Positions 45,831-55,175 of a DNA stretch of 64,000 nt are shown here, one piece after another. Made by a program: the position numbers and the translations under genes. Each line of letters opens with the position of its first letter. Within the stretch, counting starts at the first letter, position 1. This DNA comes from Pteria penguin (taxonomy: Eukaryota > Mollusca > Bivalvia > Pterioida > Pteriidae): NCBI GenBank assembly GCA_035048485.1, contig CM068581.1:8011430-8075429 (forward strand), read 5' to 3'. The notes beneath the pieces are model-generated. The model made no database searches and was not told where the DNA came from. It saw only the letters and a list, made by a program, of their open reading frames with translations.

Positions 45831-46336
45831 TCTCCCTACACCACTGTCACCGATAAAGCTGCTTCATCATAAGAAAATCACTGATCTTGATATCTTTTAC
45901 GAATTAACTGACCAAGTGACAGTAGCTTCTGGTTCTATAGCCTTAAATAGGTTATGAATGGCGAAGTGACCAATATCAGCACTGCATTAACTTTCCCATA
46001 CAATCATCCCTTGTAAGTTATACATATACGTAAAACATATCTTGACGTACCTAAAGTAACATTCAAGGCTCTAACAATAATGACCCGATGACTGTTGTCA
46101 TAGGGAGCAATCATTTGGTTTTAAATTGTCTGAATATGGACCAATAAAAGTCCGGTGTAACTACGAATAACGACTCCCGTAGAATAATGACCTATAGGTC
46201 ATTTTTCTACGTAGAGACGTGGCTCCCCAGTCGTAGAAAAATGTGTAGAATAAGCATCCAAGGGGTCAATTTTCTACGTGTGCTACTTGTTGAAAAAATG
46301 CCCCGTTGGCGTTGAAAAATGACTCCCACCATATAT

Positions 46337-46500
46337 GGTTGGTTGGTTGATTGGTGTTTTACGTCGCTTTCAACAATTCAGTTATATCACCCCATGGATG
46401 CAATAGGTTACCAACCTCTTAAGCATAGTGGCGCAATCCGGGAATCGAACCCGGATCGTCTGCGCCGCAAGCCAAGCGCTTAACCACTAAACCAAGCCTA
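46337..46500 (-). mobile_element. tRNA-derived SINE family C, minus strand
   Basis: Complement: TTGGTTTAGTGGTTAAGCGC TTGGC (A box) and GGGTTCGATTCCC (B box). The + strand starts GGTTGGTTGATTGGTGTTTT ACGTCGCTTTCAACAATTCA. Followed by a C run at 46,501-46,514. Confidence 0.85.
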
Positions 46501-47499
46501 CCCCCCCCCCCCCCTTCCCCCGCACCATATATGAGCTTTAAAATAGTTCAAATAAGGGTAATGATAACAGTTTTTGTAAGTGAGTGCCATGGTTACGCAG
46601 GATTGCAGCCGTATAAATAAAGGTTGAGTGGACAGTGTTCATTTCGAATTGCCTTATTTTCATTAATTGATTTATTATGGTCCGGTCTGAAAATCGTCTG
46701 GCATCTAGCGTTTGGATCGAAGTCTGTCCGTCCGTCCGTCCATTTGTCCGTAATTCTGTCCCACTTTGAAAATAACAATATCTTTACTTTGTAATAACAC
46801 AAAGACCTGAGAATATTGAATACCGGGTTGTAAATGTGATCTACATTTTCTGCTTGAGTGCCAAGTTACATGTATTAAAGTAAGTAGTTTCTGAAATTTT
46901 AATATCAGGCAAAGTGTAAGGGCTACAGTGATCAAATTTGCACCAGATGTGTATCTTGAAATGATGCACTGAATGCATACCGCAGAGCCTGTGTATGGCC
47001 GACATTCTCCGCTTAAATGACCAAGTTATGAAGTTTTGAAAGCACCAATTTCAAGCAGGGTATTAGTGTCATTAAAACCAAAGCACCATAGATGTATCCT
47101 GGACTGACAAATTGGATGCAAAGAATAGATGCTCAGCGACATTTATATTTTAGTTCATGTTTCATGATTCATGTTCCACGTTTCAAATAACAAACCATGA
47201 ATTGTAATCATGAATAAATGCCATTCCCGTTTTCAAAATGTTTTAAGTTAAAATGATTTTGATTTTTAGCTTCCCGCCACTCCTTCCGTCCGTATTTTTT
47301 TTTCACTTTGTGACTTCTATCTTTGACAAGAAAAGGGAGGTAACTAACAAAATCGTGAAAAATGATTTTTCAAATAGTATTGCAAACTGAACAGTATAAT
47401 GCAAACATCATTCAAGTTTCTTAAAGGGAAGGCTGTCACATCACATGCTTCCGTAATTAGGAGACATAATTTGAAGATAGGTTTAATTAGTTTGGTTTA

Positions 47500-47745
47500 T
47501 CATGGTCTAACGTCACGTTCAGCGATATTTCTGCTATATAGTGACGGGACATAGTCGCCCCGACTGCAATAATTGATTCTGTTGTCGGGCACCCATGCCA
47601 TGGGCAGGGGTTTTAACGTGTCGAGTATATCCCCGGCTCGGATGCCTTGATGTCTGGAGACGCTTTTTACCTCCTTGAAGAACAACGGGTGTCGAACTCA
47701 CGATCTTCCGATGAAGAGTCCGAGTAGTAATCTGTTCGGCCGCGA
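47500..47745 (-). mobile_element. tRNA-like SINE family D, minus strand
   Basis: On the minus strand it starts CCTCGCGGCCGAACAGATTA and continues CGTGAGTTCGACACCCG (B box), then a GC-richer body (GGCATGGGTGCCCGACAAC). It differs from families A-C. No target duplication was seen. Confidence 0.65.
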
Positions 47746-47865
47746 GGGCCTATCTGAAAATAGGTAAAAATCAACGACCAGTGTTTAAAAATCTTATTCT
47801 GTTGAATTATTCTTCTTTTTATCTTTTTAAAATTTATGTTTTTACAATACAGGGAAGGGGGTTTC

Positions 47866-47868
<3 letters not shown>

Positions 47869-47898
<30 letters not shown>
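47869..47898. repeat. (TC)n microsatellite
   Basis: About 14 CT units; the open frames across it are artefacts. Confidence 0.95.
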
Positions 47899-47899
<1 letters not shown>

Positions 47900-48330
47900 G
47901 GAGAGGGTTGACAAGATCTCTGTTCACATTTTACACGATTTTAATCCTAGATTGGATCATTTCTCTGTTGAGAGGGGGTCATCATTCTACGGGAGTCACT
48001 TTTCTTTTTGTGGGTTGTGCATATTTTATGGGTGATGACACGTTTTCTACAGACAACAAATGACCCTCTGCCCGTAGAAAATTGACCCCAGTCATTATTC
48101 ATGTCGAAAACTGACCCCCGGAGATTATACGGTTTCATTATTCGTCGTTACGTTGTGTAACACATTTTCTATTTAGATAATAATATAGTTTTCATATGCT
48201 TAATTGACCTCTTATTTTGATGATAACTTGTATGGGTTGTATTGTGTGATCGGTATTGCATAAATGATTTATGTGCCCTCACGCCGAGGGTACTCTCTGG
48301 GTTGCACTCCCGGCGAGGGCACCGCATTAC

Positions 48331-48340
48331 CTATATAAGG
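48331..48340 (+). promoter_or_regulatory. TATA box in the solo LTR
   Basis: CTATATAAGG followed about 25-30 bp later by the likely transcription start in GCTACCTCGAAGTCAG. Confidence 0.7.
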
Positions 48341-48480
48341 CAGCGCGCACCTGCTACCTCGAAGTCAGAAGTTAGAGAGTCACAGAGTCAGTTACTTTGT
48401 TATTACTATGATTCGCACACGCTGTATTATTCTTAGACTTTATTGTTTTAGTATGTTGAAAATAGTGTGACAAAATGAAG

Positions 48481-48486
48481 AATAAA
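48481..48486 (+). promoter_or_regulatory. polyadenylation signal in the solo LTR
   Basis: AATAAA about 140 bp after the TATA box, a normal R-region placement. Confidence 0.65.
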
Positions 48487-49124
48487 TTGTAGAAACGCAA
48501 CGATCGTTTTCATTTACAAGAGATCGACCTTTGATAGTCAGGGGACAGTAGACTTTGTTCATACGCTACAACTGATGGATAGAGACGAGGATTATTCATA
48601 AACCGCTCGGCAGAAACCGCTACAATTGATGGATAGAGACGAGGATTATTCATAAACCGCTCGGCAGAAACCGCTACAGTTGTTACACCGGCTCTGAAAA
48701 TAGGAAAAAAATCCGGCTCACAAAAGTTTTTATTTCCCGTCCTTCCCTAAAAATCAAATGGTAGCTGTATAGATTACACAATATTAACCCGCCTGTGGAG
48801 TAACGTGTTTCGCACTACGACGTCCTCTTATTGTTAATCGGTTATCCACTGTGGGGAAACTCGTGTTCTATAGTCATGTTGCATACTGCATGTACGAGTA
48901 TAGGAGATATCAGAGTCCTTGATATATTGCCTATAAATTCATGTACATGATATAACAGGAGTAACGTACATATAGGAACATTCTGAATAGCTTTCACTTT
49001 TATATAATAAAACAAAAGCCGGCGTTACTTAATCTAAAAACAAAGAGAGAGGATGAGACAGTGTTTCGTCTTATGTTATGTATTTCAATTACATTTACTA
49101 AGGAAAGAAAAGCGATATGGTATA

Positions 49125-49266
49125 CAGTGGCGGATTTAGAGAGGGGTCCCCCACTTTTCGCCACATATTTACATGTAAAAATCCAGATTTGGCACCAAAA
49201 ATGACCGAGTAGTTTGGCTAATACACATGTAGGGCCCCGTTTTCGAAAATTCTGGATCCGCCACTG
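49125..49266. mobile_element. CAGTGGCGG MITE, copy 2
   Basis: A 142-bp element with ends CAGTGGCGGAT / ATCCGCCACTG, flanked by the 5-bp duplication GTATA (49,120-49,124 and 49,267-49,271). It is longer than copy 1 (6980-7089), but both keep a central AAATCTTGAT / AAATCCAGAT-like core. Confidence 0.78.
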
Positions 49267-50176
49267 GTATAGAATTTATTGTTGTGTCGGATGAAATATT
49301 ACCATTGATAAAAATGTAATTCAAATATTATAGTTTTATAGATTACATTATTTTACAGGGCAGTATCATTATAGTGTATCAAGAATATATACATGTACCT
49401 GCATTATCTTCTAGGAAAGTCGATGTGATTTACAAGAAAGAAAGAGTATCTCAAGCGATGATCTTAAGCTGTAGCCCACGTTTCATTTCTAAGTTTTCAT
49501 TTTGAGCCAGTACCTCTCATTTAATCAAGGGCATTGTCGAATATTATACAAATTAATTATGTTTGAGGTGCGTGATGTCGGTTCCACTCGGAATCGGACT
49601 TTTCCCGGCCGTACACTTAATTTGATATTGCTAATTCTGGGGAGATTGCTGCAATAATGCGCAAGATCAAAAGAGCAATAGTTGGTTTGTTGTTTTGCAC
49701 AATAGGCCAGATGTCAATCAACTTGATTAATCTTTGACATTATATTGTAAAATGTGGACCCCGGATGTCTCAATGGACCGTCGGTAGCATTGTCGGTCCT
49801 AGTCTGTGCTTTTAGTCACTTTTAATGGCAAAATGATAAAGCGGTGACATGGAATAGAGTGCACTCAAGGGGTTCAATTAATGTGGATGTTACATTGCAG
49901 TTGACTGTTTGGCAAAAAAGAGAACTTCTGCCGAAATAATGTTACTATGTGGTGATCACATTGAAATGGAAGCCGACATGTGCAGCAGACTGTTGACGGA
50001 GACATATTGTGACTTTATATAATCTACATAATATACTCAATAGTGTGTCAAATGTGATGTTACAACTATATAAACTTATCATGTGGCATTTGTCTGTTCT
50101 GTGTAAGGCTTGAAATAAGATAATGATGTTGATTTATTGTTAGATCATGTCACATTGGTTCTATTCCAAAGCGATG

Positions 50177-50192
50177 TGATATATATATATAT

Positions 50193-50266
<74 letters not shown>
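50177..50266. repeat. (TA)n with interspersed TCACA
   Basis: Alternating TA runs broken by TATCACAT words, creating long palindromes. Confidence 0.9.
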
Positions 50267-50271
<5 letters not shown>

Positions 50272-50437
50272 CACAAAAAAGGAAATTGTAACAACATTCA
50301 CTATTCATAAGTATCGGATCAACCTCAATGAAGGTTAATGCAAATCGATCGAGAGAAAAAAAAAAGGGGGGGGGCAGATTGCTTCGAAAATTTGGCAATT
50401 TTTTAAATTGTTTTAGTATCGTTATCGCTTACCTGTG

Positions 50438-50442
<5 letters not shown>
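50267..50442 (+). mobile_element. (TA)n-flanked AAGCACAA MITE, copy 2
   Basis: Ends AAAAGCACAA / TGTGCTTTT, bounded on both sides by (TA)n. The first 70 bp match the complement of 32,269-32,345. It is 100 bp longer than copy 1 and includes a purine tract at 50,356-50,375. The open frame crossing it is mostly (YI)n from the TA run. Confidence 0.7.

Positions 50443-50528
<86 letters not shown>
50443..50528. repeat. (TA)n microsatellite
   Basis: A long, almost pure TA run next to the MITE end. Confidence 0.95.
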
Positions 50529-50534
<6 letters not shown>

Positions 50535-50694
50535 GTTTATTTGGCTACTTGTGTAGGATGGGTTGTTTCGTTTTCTTTTTATTTAACTAGGGATGAAAAA
50601 AACCCCAAAACCTGAAACACGACAAGTTTTGCCTCCATTCCTGTCCAAGGAAATTTAAACATTAAACATACTATGGTCATAAAGCACGTAACTA

Positions 50695-51477
50695 CGAGGT
50701 ATGATCAAAAAGTTCTCGGGCCGATATACTTTGATAAATAAATAAGTATAAAACCCTATTAAAATCACTATTCAATCATATTGATTGTTTTTAGTTGAGA
50801 GAGTAGTATTTCAAAGTTGTTTTTTATTATACCTGGAATTCGCTATTAAATGTTGAAGGGTTAGACAAACTGCCAAGCTGGAGAAAACAAGTTACAGTAG
50901 TTATTAAGTATCTATGTAGGAAGGGATCGACTCCCAAGGAAATTAATGAGGACTTCATGAAAACCTTTGGGAAGGAATCACCATCTTATAGTACTGTTAA
51001 AAATGGGTTGCTGAATTTAGAAGGAACAGGGAGAGCATTGAAAATGATGAACGGTCTGAACAGTTAAGTTAACCAGTGGTTAAAGTTTGAATTACAATTG
51101 TTTTAATTTATAAGATTTCTTTATAAGATTCTAGGTTACTTTACAAAGCTTGTTTCTTATGCTACAAATCAATACACAGACTATGACTTAAAGTCTTCTC
51201 ATTTCAAAGATATAGTCAGATGAAAGTTAACCATTGAGCTTAACCAGTTGTTAAAGTTTCGAAAAACTGGCCCCTGGATGTCCCATTTAGCCCCGTCTGA
51301 TTTCTATCTGTTTCCAAAACTAAAATCTTATCTACGTGGTAAGAATTTTGGAAGCATTGTGAGTGACAAAGACGCTGTACATAAATACTTAGGGAACAAG
51401 AATGAGGCATTCTATTTTGAAGAGATTCAGAAAATGGAAGAGAGATGGAGAAAGTATATTGAGATGAGGAGAGATTG
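50695..51477 (+). pseudogene. mariner-type transposase relic lacking its catalytic core
   Basis: The left end, CGAGGTATGATCAAAAAGTT CTCGGG, is mariner-like and preceded by TA. The N-terminal helix-turn-helix region is readable at about 50,895-51,060 (VIKYLCRKGSTPKEIN, SYSTVK, then after a one-base shift WVAEFRRNRESIENDERS). The C-terminal end is at 51,256-51,477 (HLAPSDFYLFPKLKSYLRGK, FYFEEIQKMEERWRKYIEM). Between them, where two of the three catalytic aspartates should be, is about 190 bp of unrelated AT-rich sequence bounded by TTAACCAGTGGTTAAAGTTT / TTAACCAGTTGTTAAAGTTT. No right inverted repeat was found. Dead element. Confidence 0.85.
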
Positions 51478-51499
51478 ATATTGAAAAAATAATGACAAT

Positions 51500-52570
51500 T
51501 CTTTCAATCCTGGGTATTCTTAAGTACATATATATAATAAATTATAATACTTACTACATACATATAATTACTATAATGTATAATATTTATCTAATACATT
51601 TGTCACTATTGTCATTTCCTAACTTTTAACGCTGATGTTCTCGATTCGAACCGTTCTGTTTAAGGCGCCATAGATATACTTGTCACTTCGCGCTGATACC
51701 CGAAAAAGAGCAGATGCCACAACACGCCAACTCCACTGGAACAAACCCCAATCGATAACTCACAAAAATGACGGAAGTGTGAATACTGTAACGACAAACG
51801 ACCAGAAAATTAATATCCAATAGTGTCACATATAATTGAAAGATGGGCACTGATCAAAGTAAAGGTGTAATGCCCATGCTTGTCCAGCAAGACGTTTAGA
51901 TGGAGACGATTAGATAAGAAATCGCACGTCTGAAAACTGACCACGACTGTGAATGACCACATACATCAGGTGGCTAGATATATGGTGAGGGGCGTCACGG
52001 TCAAGCTCAAAGCTAGAAATGAGATAATGGTGGGAGGGCCATTCAGTGGTCACTATCTCATTAACGACATTATCGTGCGAGTACGGTAATCGACCTAATA
52101 CGGACAAGAGATATCTGGCGATTTACTGACCCTTGCTCAACATTACGCAGCCGGGCACCCATTGTGAAACTAATGTGTACTTTAAAATACTATTTAGTAC
52201 ATATAGTGCGTACGAAAGTGTTTGTACGCCACCTTAAATTTATTTCACTTACATGATGGCGTCACCTGCCAGGCTCCATAACGTTACATATGCAAAGGAT
52301 CCACCCGAAATAGTGAGGAAACCCATCGTGTTACGACATATATCGTGATAAGGGGTCTCGGTCTATACCGTCTTATCCGAAAAACTGAAAGGGAGGCAAA
52401 AGATTTCAAAATACGGAACTACGACAGGAATTGAACTGAGGTCAACACGTGAAAGTGGTACACAGAAATGAAAGATTTCATAAACACAATAAGCTAGCGT
52501 GTTAAGGGGTATCTTTAGGTGTCTTTTATGATATCTCAACATTTAATGTCCGCTTTGACCACTTAATTAG
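51500..52570. other. unassigned, CpG-richer stretch
   Basis: No gene is firmly supported. It is richer in CG dinucleotides than its surroundings (GGCGCCATAG, CTTCGCGCTG). A 31-codon frame at 52,253-52,348 starts MMASPARLHNV and could be a first exon (see findings). A 65-codon minus frame at 51,910-52,107 has no motif. Confidence 0.35.
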
Positions 52571-52584
52571 TATTTATTTGGATA

Positions 52585-52591
52585 CACACAC

Positions 52592-52636
<45 letters not shown>
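52585..52636. repeat. (CA)n microsatellite
   Basis: About 25 CA units. Confidence 0.95.
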
Positions 52637-52637
<1 letters not shown>

Positions 52638-52894
52638 TTATGTGCTTCCTATGTATATAGACCGTTTAGAGAAAGAGATCTCGGAGATGGTAAGAACGTC
52701 TCTTATTTTTCACATTCACGATTGTTGCGTACACACATAAGTTGATGAAAATTCAAGTAACAGACTATGCATTTGCTTTTCTTCTCCTGAAATGTGATGG
52801 ATTAGTAGCCATTGAGTCAAATGTGTCATAAAGTAGCTTACATTCTCTACTCCGATAAGCCCTGTACGCGAGTGTCTTAAATCATTTTTCCAGA

Positions 52895-54065
52895 GTGTTT
52901 TAAGTATGTGCGCTCTTTGTTTTCCAGGGTGTAGTAGTTTGTATGCTCTTTGTTTTCCAGGATGTTGGAGCATGTGTGCTCTTTGTTTTCCAGAGTGTGT
53001 TATTATGTGCGCTCTTTGTTTTCCAGGGTGTAGTAGTTTGTATGCTCTTTGTTTTCCAGGATGTTGGAGCATGTGTGCTCTTTGTTTTTCAGAGTGTAGG
53101 AGTATGTGTGTTCATTGTTTTCCAGGGTGTGTGAGTATGTATGTGTTTGTTGTCCAGGGTGTAGGAGTATGTGTGCTCTTCGTTTTCCAGGATGTAGAAG
53201 TATGTGTTCTCTGTTTTTCAGAGTGTAGGAGTATGTGTGTTCATTGTTTTCCAGGGTGTGTGAGTATGTATATTATTTGTTACCCAGGGTGTAGGAGTGT
53301 GTGTGCTCTTTGTTTTCAATGGTGTAGGAGGATGTGTGCTCTTTATTTTCCAGTGTGTTGGAACATGTGTGCTCTTTGTTTTCCAGAGTGTAGGAGTATA
53401 TATGATTATTGTATTCCAGGGTGTGTGAGTATGTGTGCTCTTTGTTTTCCAGGGTGTGTTATTATGTGTGCTTTTTATTTTCCAGTGTATCGGAGTATGT
53501 GTGCTCTTTGTTTACCAGAGTGTAGGAGTATATATGATTATTGTATTCCAGGGTGTAGGAGTATGTGTGCTCTTTGTTTGCCAGAGTGTAGGAGTACATA
53601 TGTTTTTTGTCTTCCAGGGTGTGTGAGTATGTGTGCTTATTGTTTTCCATGATGTAGGAGTATGTGTGCCCTTTGTATTCCGGGATGTAGGAATATGTGT
53701 TCTCTTTGTTTTCCAGAGTGTGTTATTATGTGTACTCTTTGTTTTCCAGGGTGTAGGAGTATGTGTTCTCTTTGTTTTCCAGGATGTAGGAGTATGTGTG
53801 CTCTTTGTTTTCCAGGATGTAGGAGTATGTGTGCTCTTTGTTTTCCAGGATGTAGGAGTATGTGTGCTCTTTTTTTCAGGGTGTAGGAGTATGTGTGTTC
53901 TTTTAGTTTTCCAGGGTGTAGGAGTATGTGTGCTCTTTGTTTTCCAGGGTGTAGAAGTATGTGTGCTTTTGTTTTTCAGGATGTAGGAGTATGTGTTCTC
54001 TTTCTTTTCCAGGGTGTGTGACAATATGTGTGCTCTTTCTTTTCCAGGGTGTTTCCAGGGTGTGT
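52895..54065 (+). repeat. 33-bp minisatellite, open in several frames
   Basis: About 35 tandem units of TATGTGTGCTCTTTGTTTTC CAGGGTGTAGGAG. The unit length is 11 codons, so the + strand reads CALCFPGCRSM or CVLFVFQDVGV repeats (one frame stays open for 248 codons) and the - strand reads THTPTPWKTKS repeats. Variation is uneven; central units (53,745-53,870) are nearly identical, suggesting recent expansion there. No promoter, start context or splice structure argues for translation, so I treat it as non-coding. Confidence 0.9.
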
Positions 54066-54069
54066 CCTT

Positions 54070-55077
54070 TGTTTTTGAATCAGGTGTATTATTCTAATTT
54101 TAACTCTCCCTGTACATTTGACACACGATAGACAAAACCAAGTAGTATGCCCAAAAAAGACAAAAACAAACAAAAAAAAAAAAAAAAAAGAAAAACCAAA
54201 CAAACAAACAAACAAAAACAAACAAAGAAACAAAACAATATATATGAACATGGTACATATTTGAGGGATGATCAAAGTGATGAATTTTTCAAGTTTTGTA
54301 CATTGTATATAGTTTTTCCTTGAATGACTTTCTTCTTTTGTTAATATATAGAACACAATAATCCTTTACATAAATTACCAGTCATCAAAATTCGACCACC
54401 CATTGTATACAAGTGTTCGCCTTTATCACTGGATTTGGTTTTATTTTTGATGGTTTTACACGAACACAACAGATATTTCAGAGTGTTTAAGTGTAAAGCT
54501 TATTTTTATCAATCACACATTCTAATTGTTCTAGGTATTTGATAAAACATGCCAGAATGCATACTCATATTGCTTATATTATCTCGTATTTCTTCTCCAT
54601 CCTTTTTACAGAATCATTCTAAATAAATTATGCAGGTGTTGTAAAACTATAAGATGCTATCTACTTCGATTAATTTGATAAATTTGATAAATATTCATTA
54701 TGATTATGGTATGATATTTTAGATAGACCCCAGATGAATCAAGCTTTGTAAGTAGATGCGTTTCTAGCCGGTATAATGTTTGATTCTATCCGTGACACTG
54801 ATGATCAGCTACATAATTGAGAAGTTGGGAACCCCCGCCAATGTTCAAAAGTCTGGCTAAGACATCTCCAGAGGAAGACTTCATTATCTAAGATGGTGAG
54901 CAACATGACTTTATGTAGCAGTTCATTAATTCACATCATGCACAATACTGGCTCAAACTTAGAACTATTCATCTTTTATTATATAATATCATGCACGTGT
55001 CTGACTCGAACATACAAGATGTTTTCATGGCAATTTATCTCTACAATAAATATAACTGAAACTATGATAAACATTTC

Positions 55078-55080
<3 letters not shown>
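54070..55080. other. AT-rich stretch, no supported gene
   Basis: Contains an A-rich tract (54,150-54,235). The 126-codon minus frame at 53,976-54,356 is partly translation of this tract (runs of F and V) and partly of the minisatellite. Confidence 0.4.

Positions 55081-55081
<1 letters not shown>

Positions 55082-55173
<92 letters not shown>
55082..55173. repeat. (TA)n microsatellite
   Basis: A pure run of about 46 TA units; open frames on both strands reading YIYI are artefacts. Confidence 0.97.

Positions 55174-55175
<2 letters not shown>

Larger units (their letters stand above)
48156..48678 (+). mobile_element. solo LTR of a retrotransposon
   Basis: A 523-bp segment starting TGTAACACATTT and ending CCGCTACA, flanked by GTTG on both sides (48,152-48,155 and 48,679-48,682). 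It has a TATA box and AATAAA in the right order for U3-R-U5, and an inverted pair GCCCTC..GCCG / CGGCGAGGGC (48,275-48,320) upstream of the TATA box. The last part holds two full copies of a 54-bp unit (48,564-48,617 and 48,618-48,671) plus 7 bp of a third. No internal region or second LTR is adjacent, which indicates LTR-LTR recombination. Family probably Ty3-like by general form; not proven. Confidence 0.78.
46103..48767. mobile_element. composite inverted-repeat element with nested insertions
   Basis: The outer ends, GGGAGCAATCATTTGGTTTT (left) and CCCTAAAAATCAAATGGTAG CTG (right), match the ends of the element at 10,914-11,975, again with TA outside. Inside, an inverted pair starts TCCGGTGTAAC (left, about 46,147) and ends GTTACACCGGC (right, about 48,692). 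The words TTTTTCTACG and TGACCCCC recur near both ends (46,140-46,320 and 47,965-48,125). Two SINEs and a solo LTR interrupt it. The border assignment is tentative. Confidence 0.45.

Noticed and set aside
52906..53652. 248-codon open frame, cysteine-rich (CALCFPGC repeats)
   Set aside because: Tandem 33-bp units stay open on both strands because the unit is a multiple of three; no promoter, signal peptide or unique sequence.
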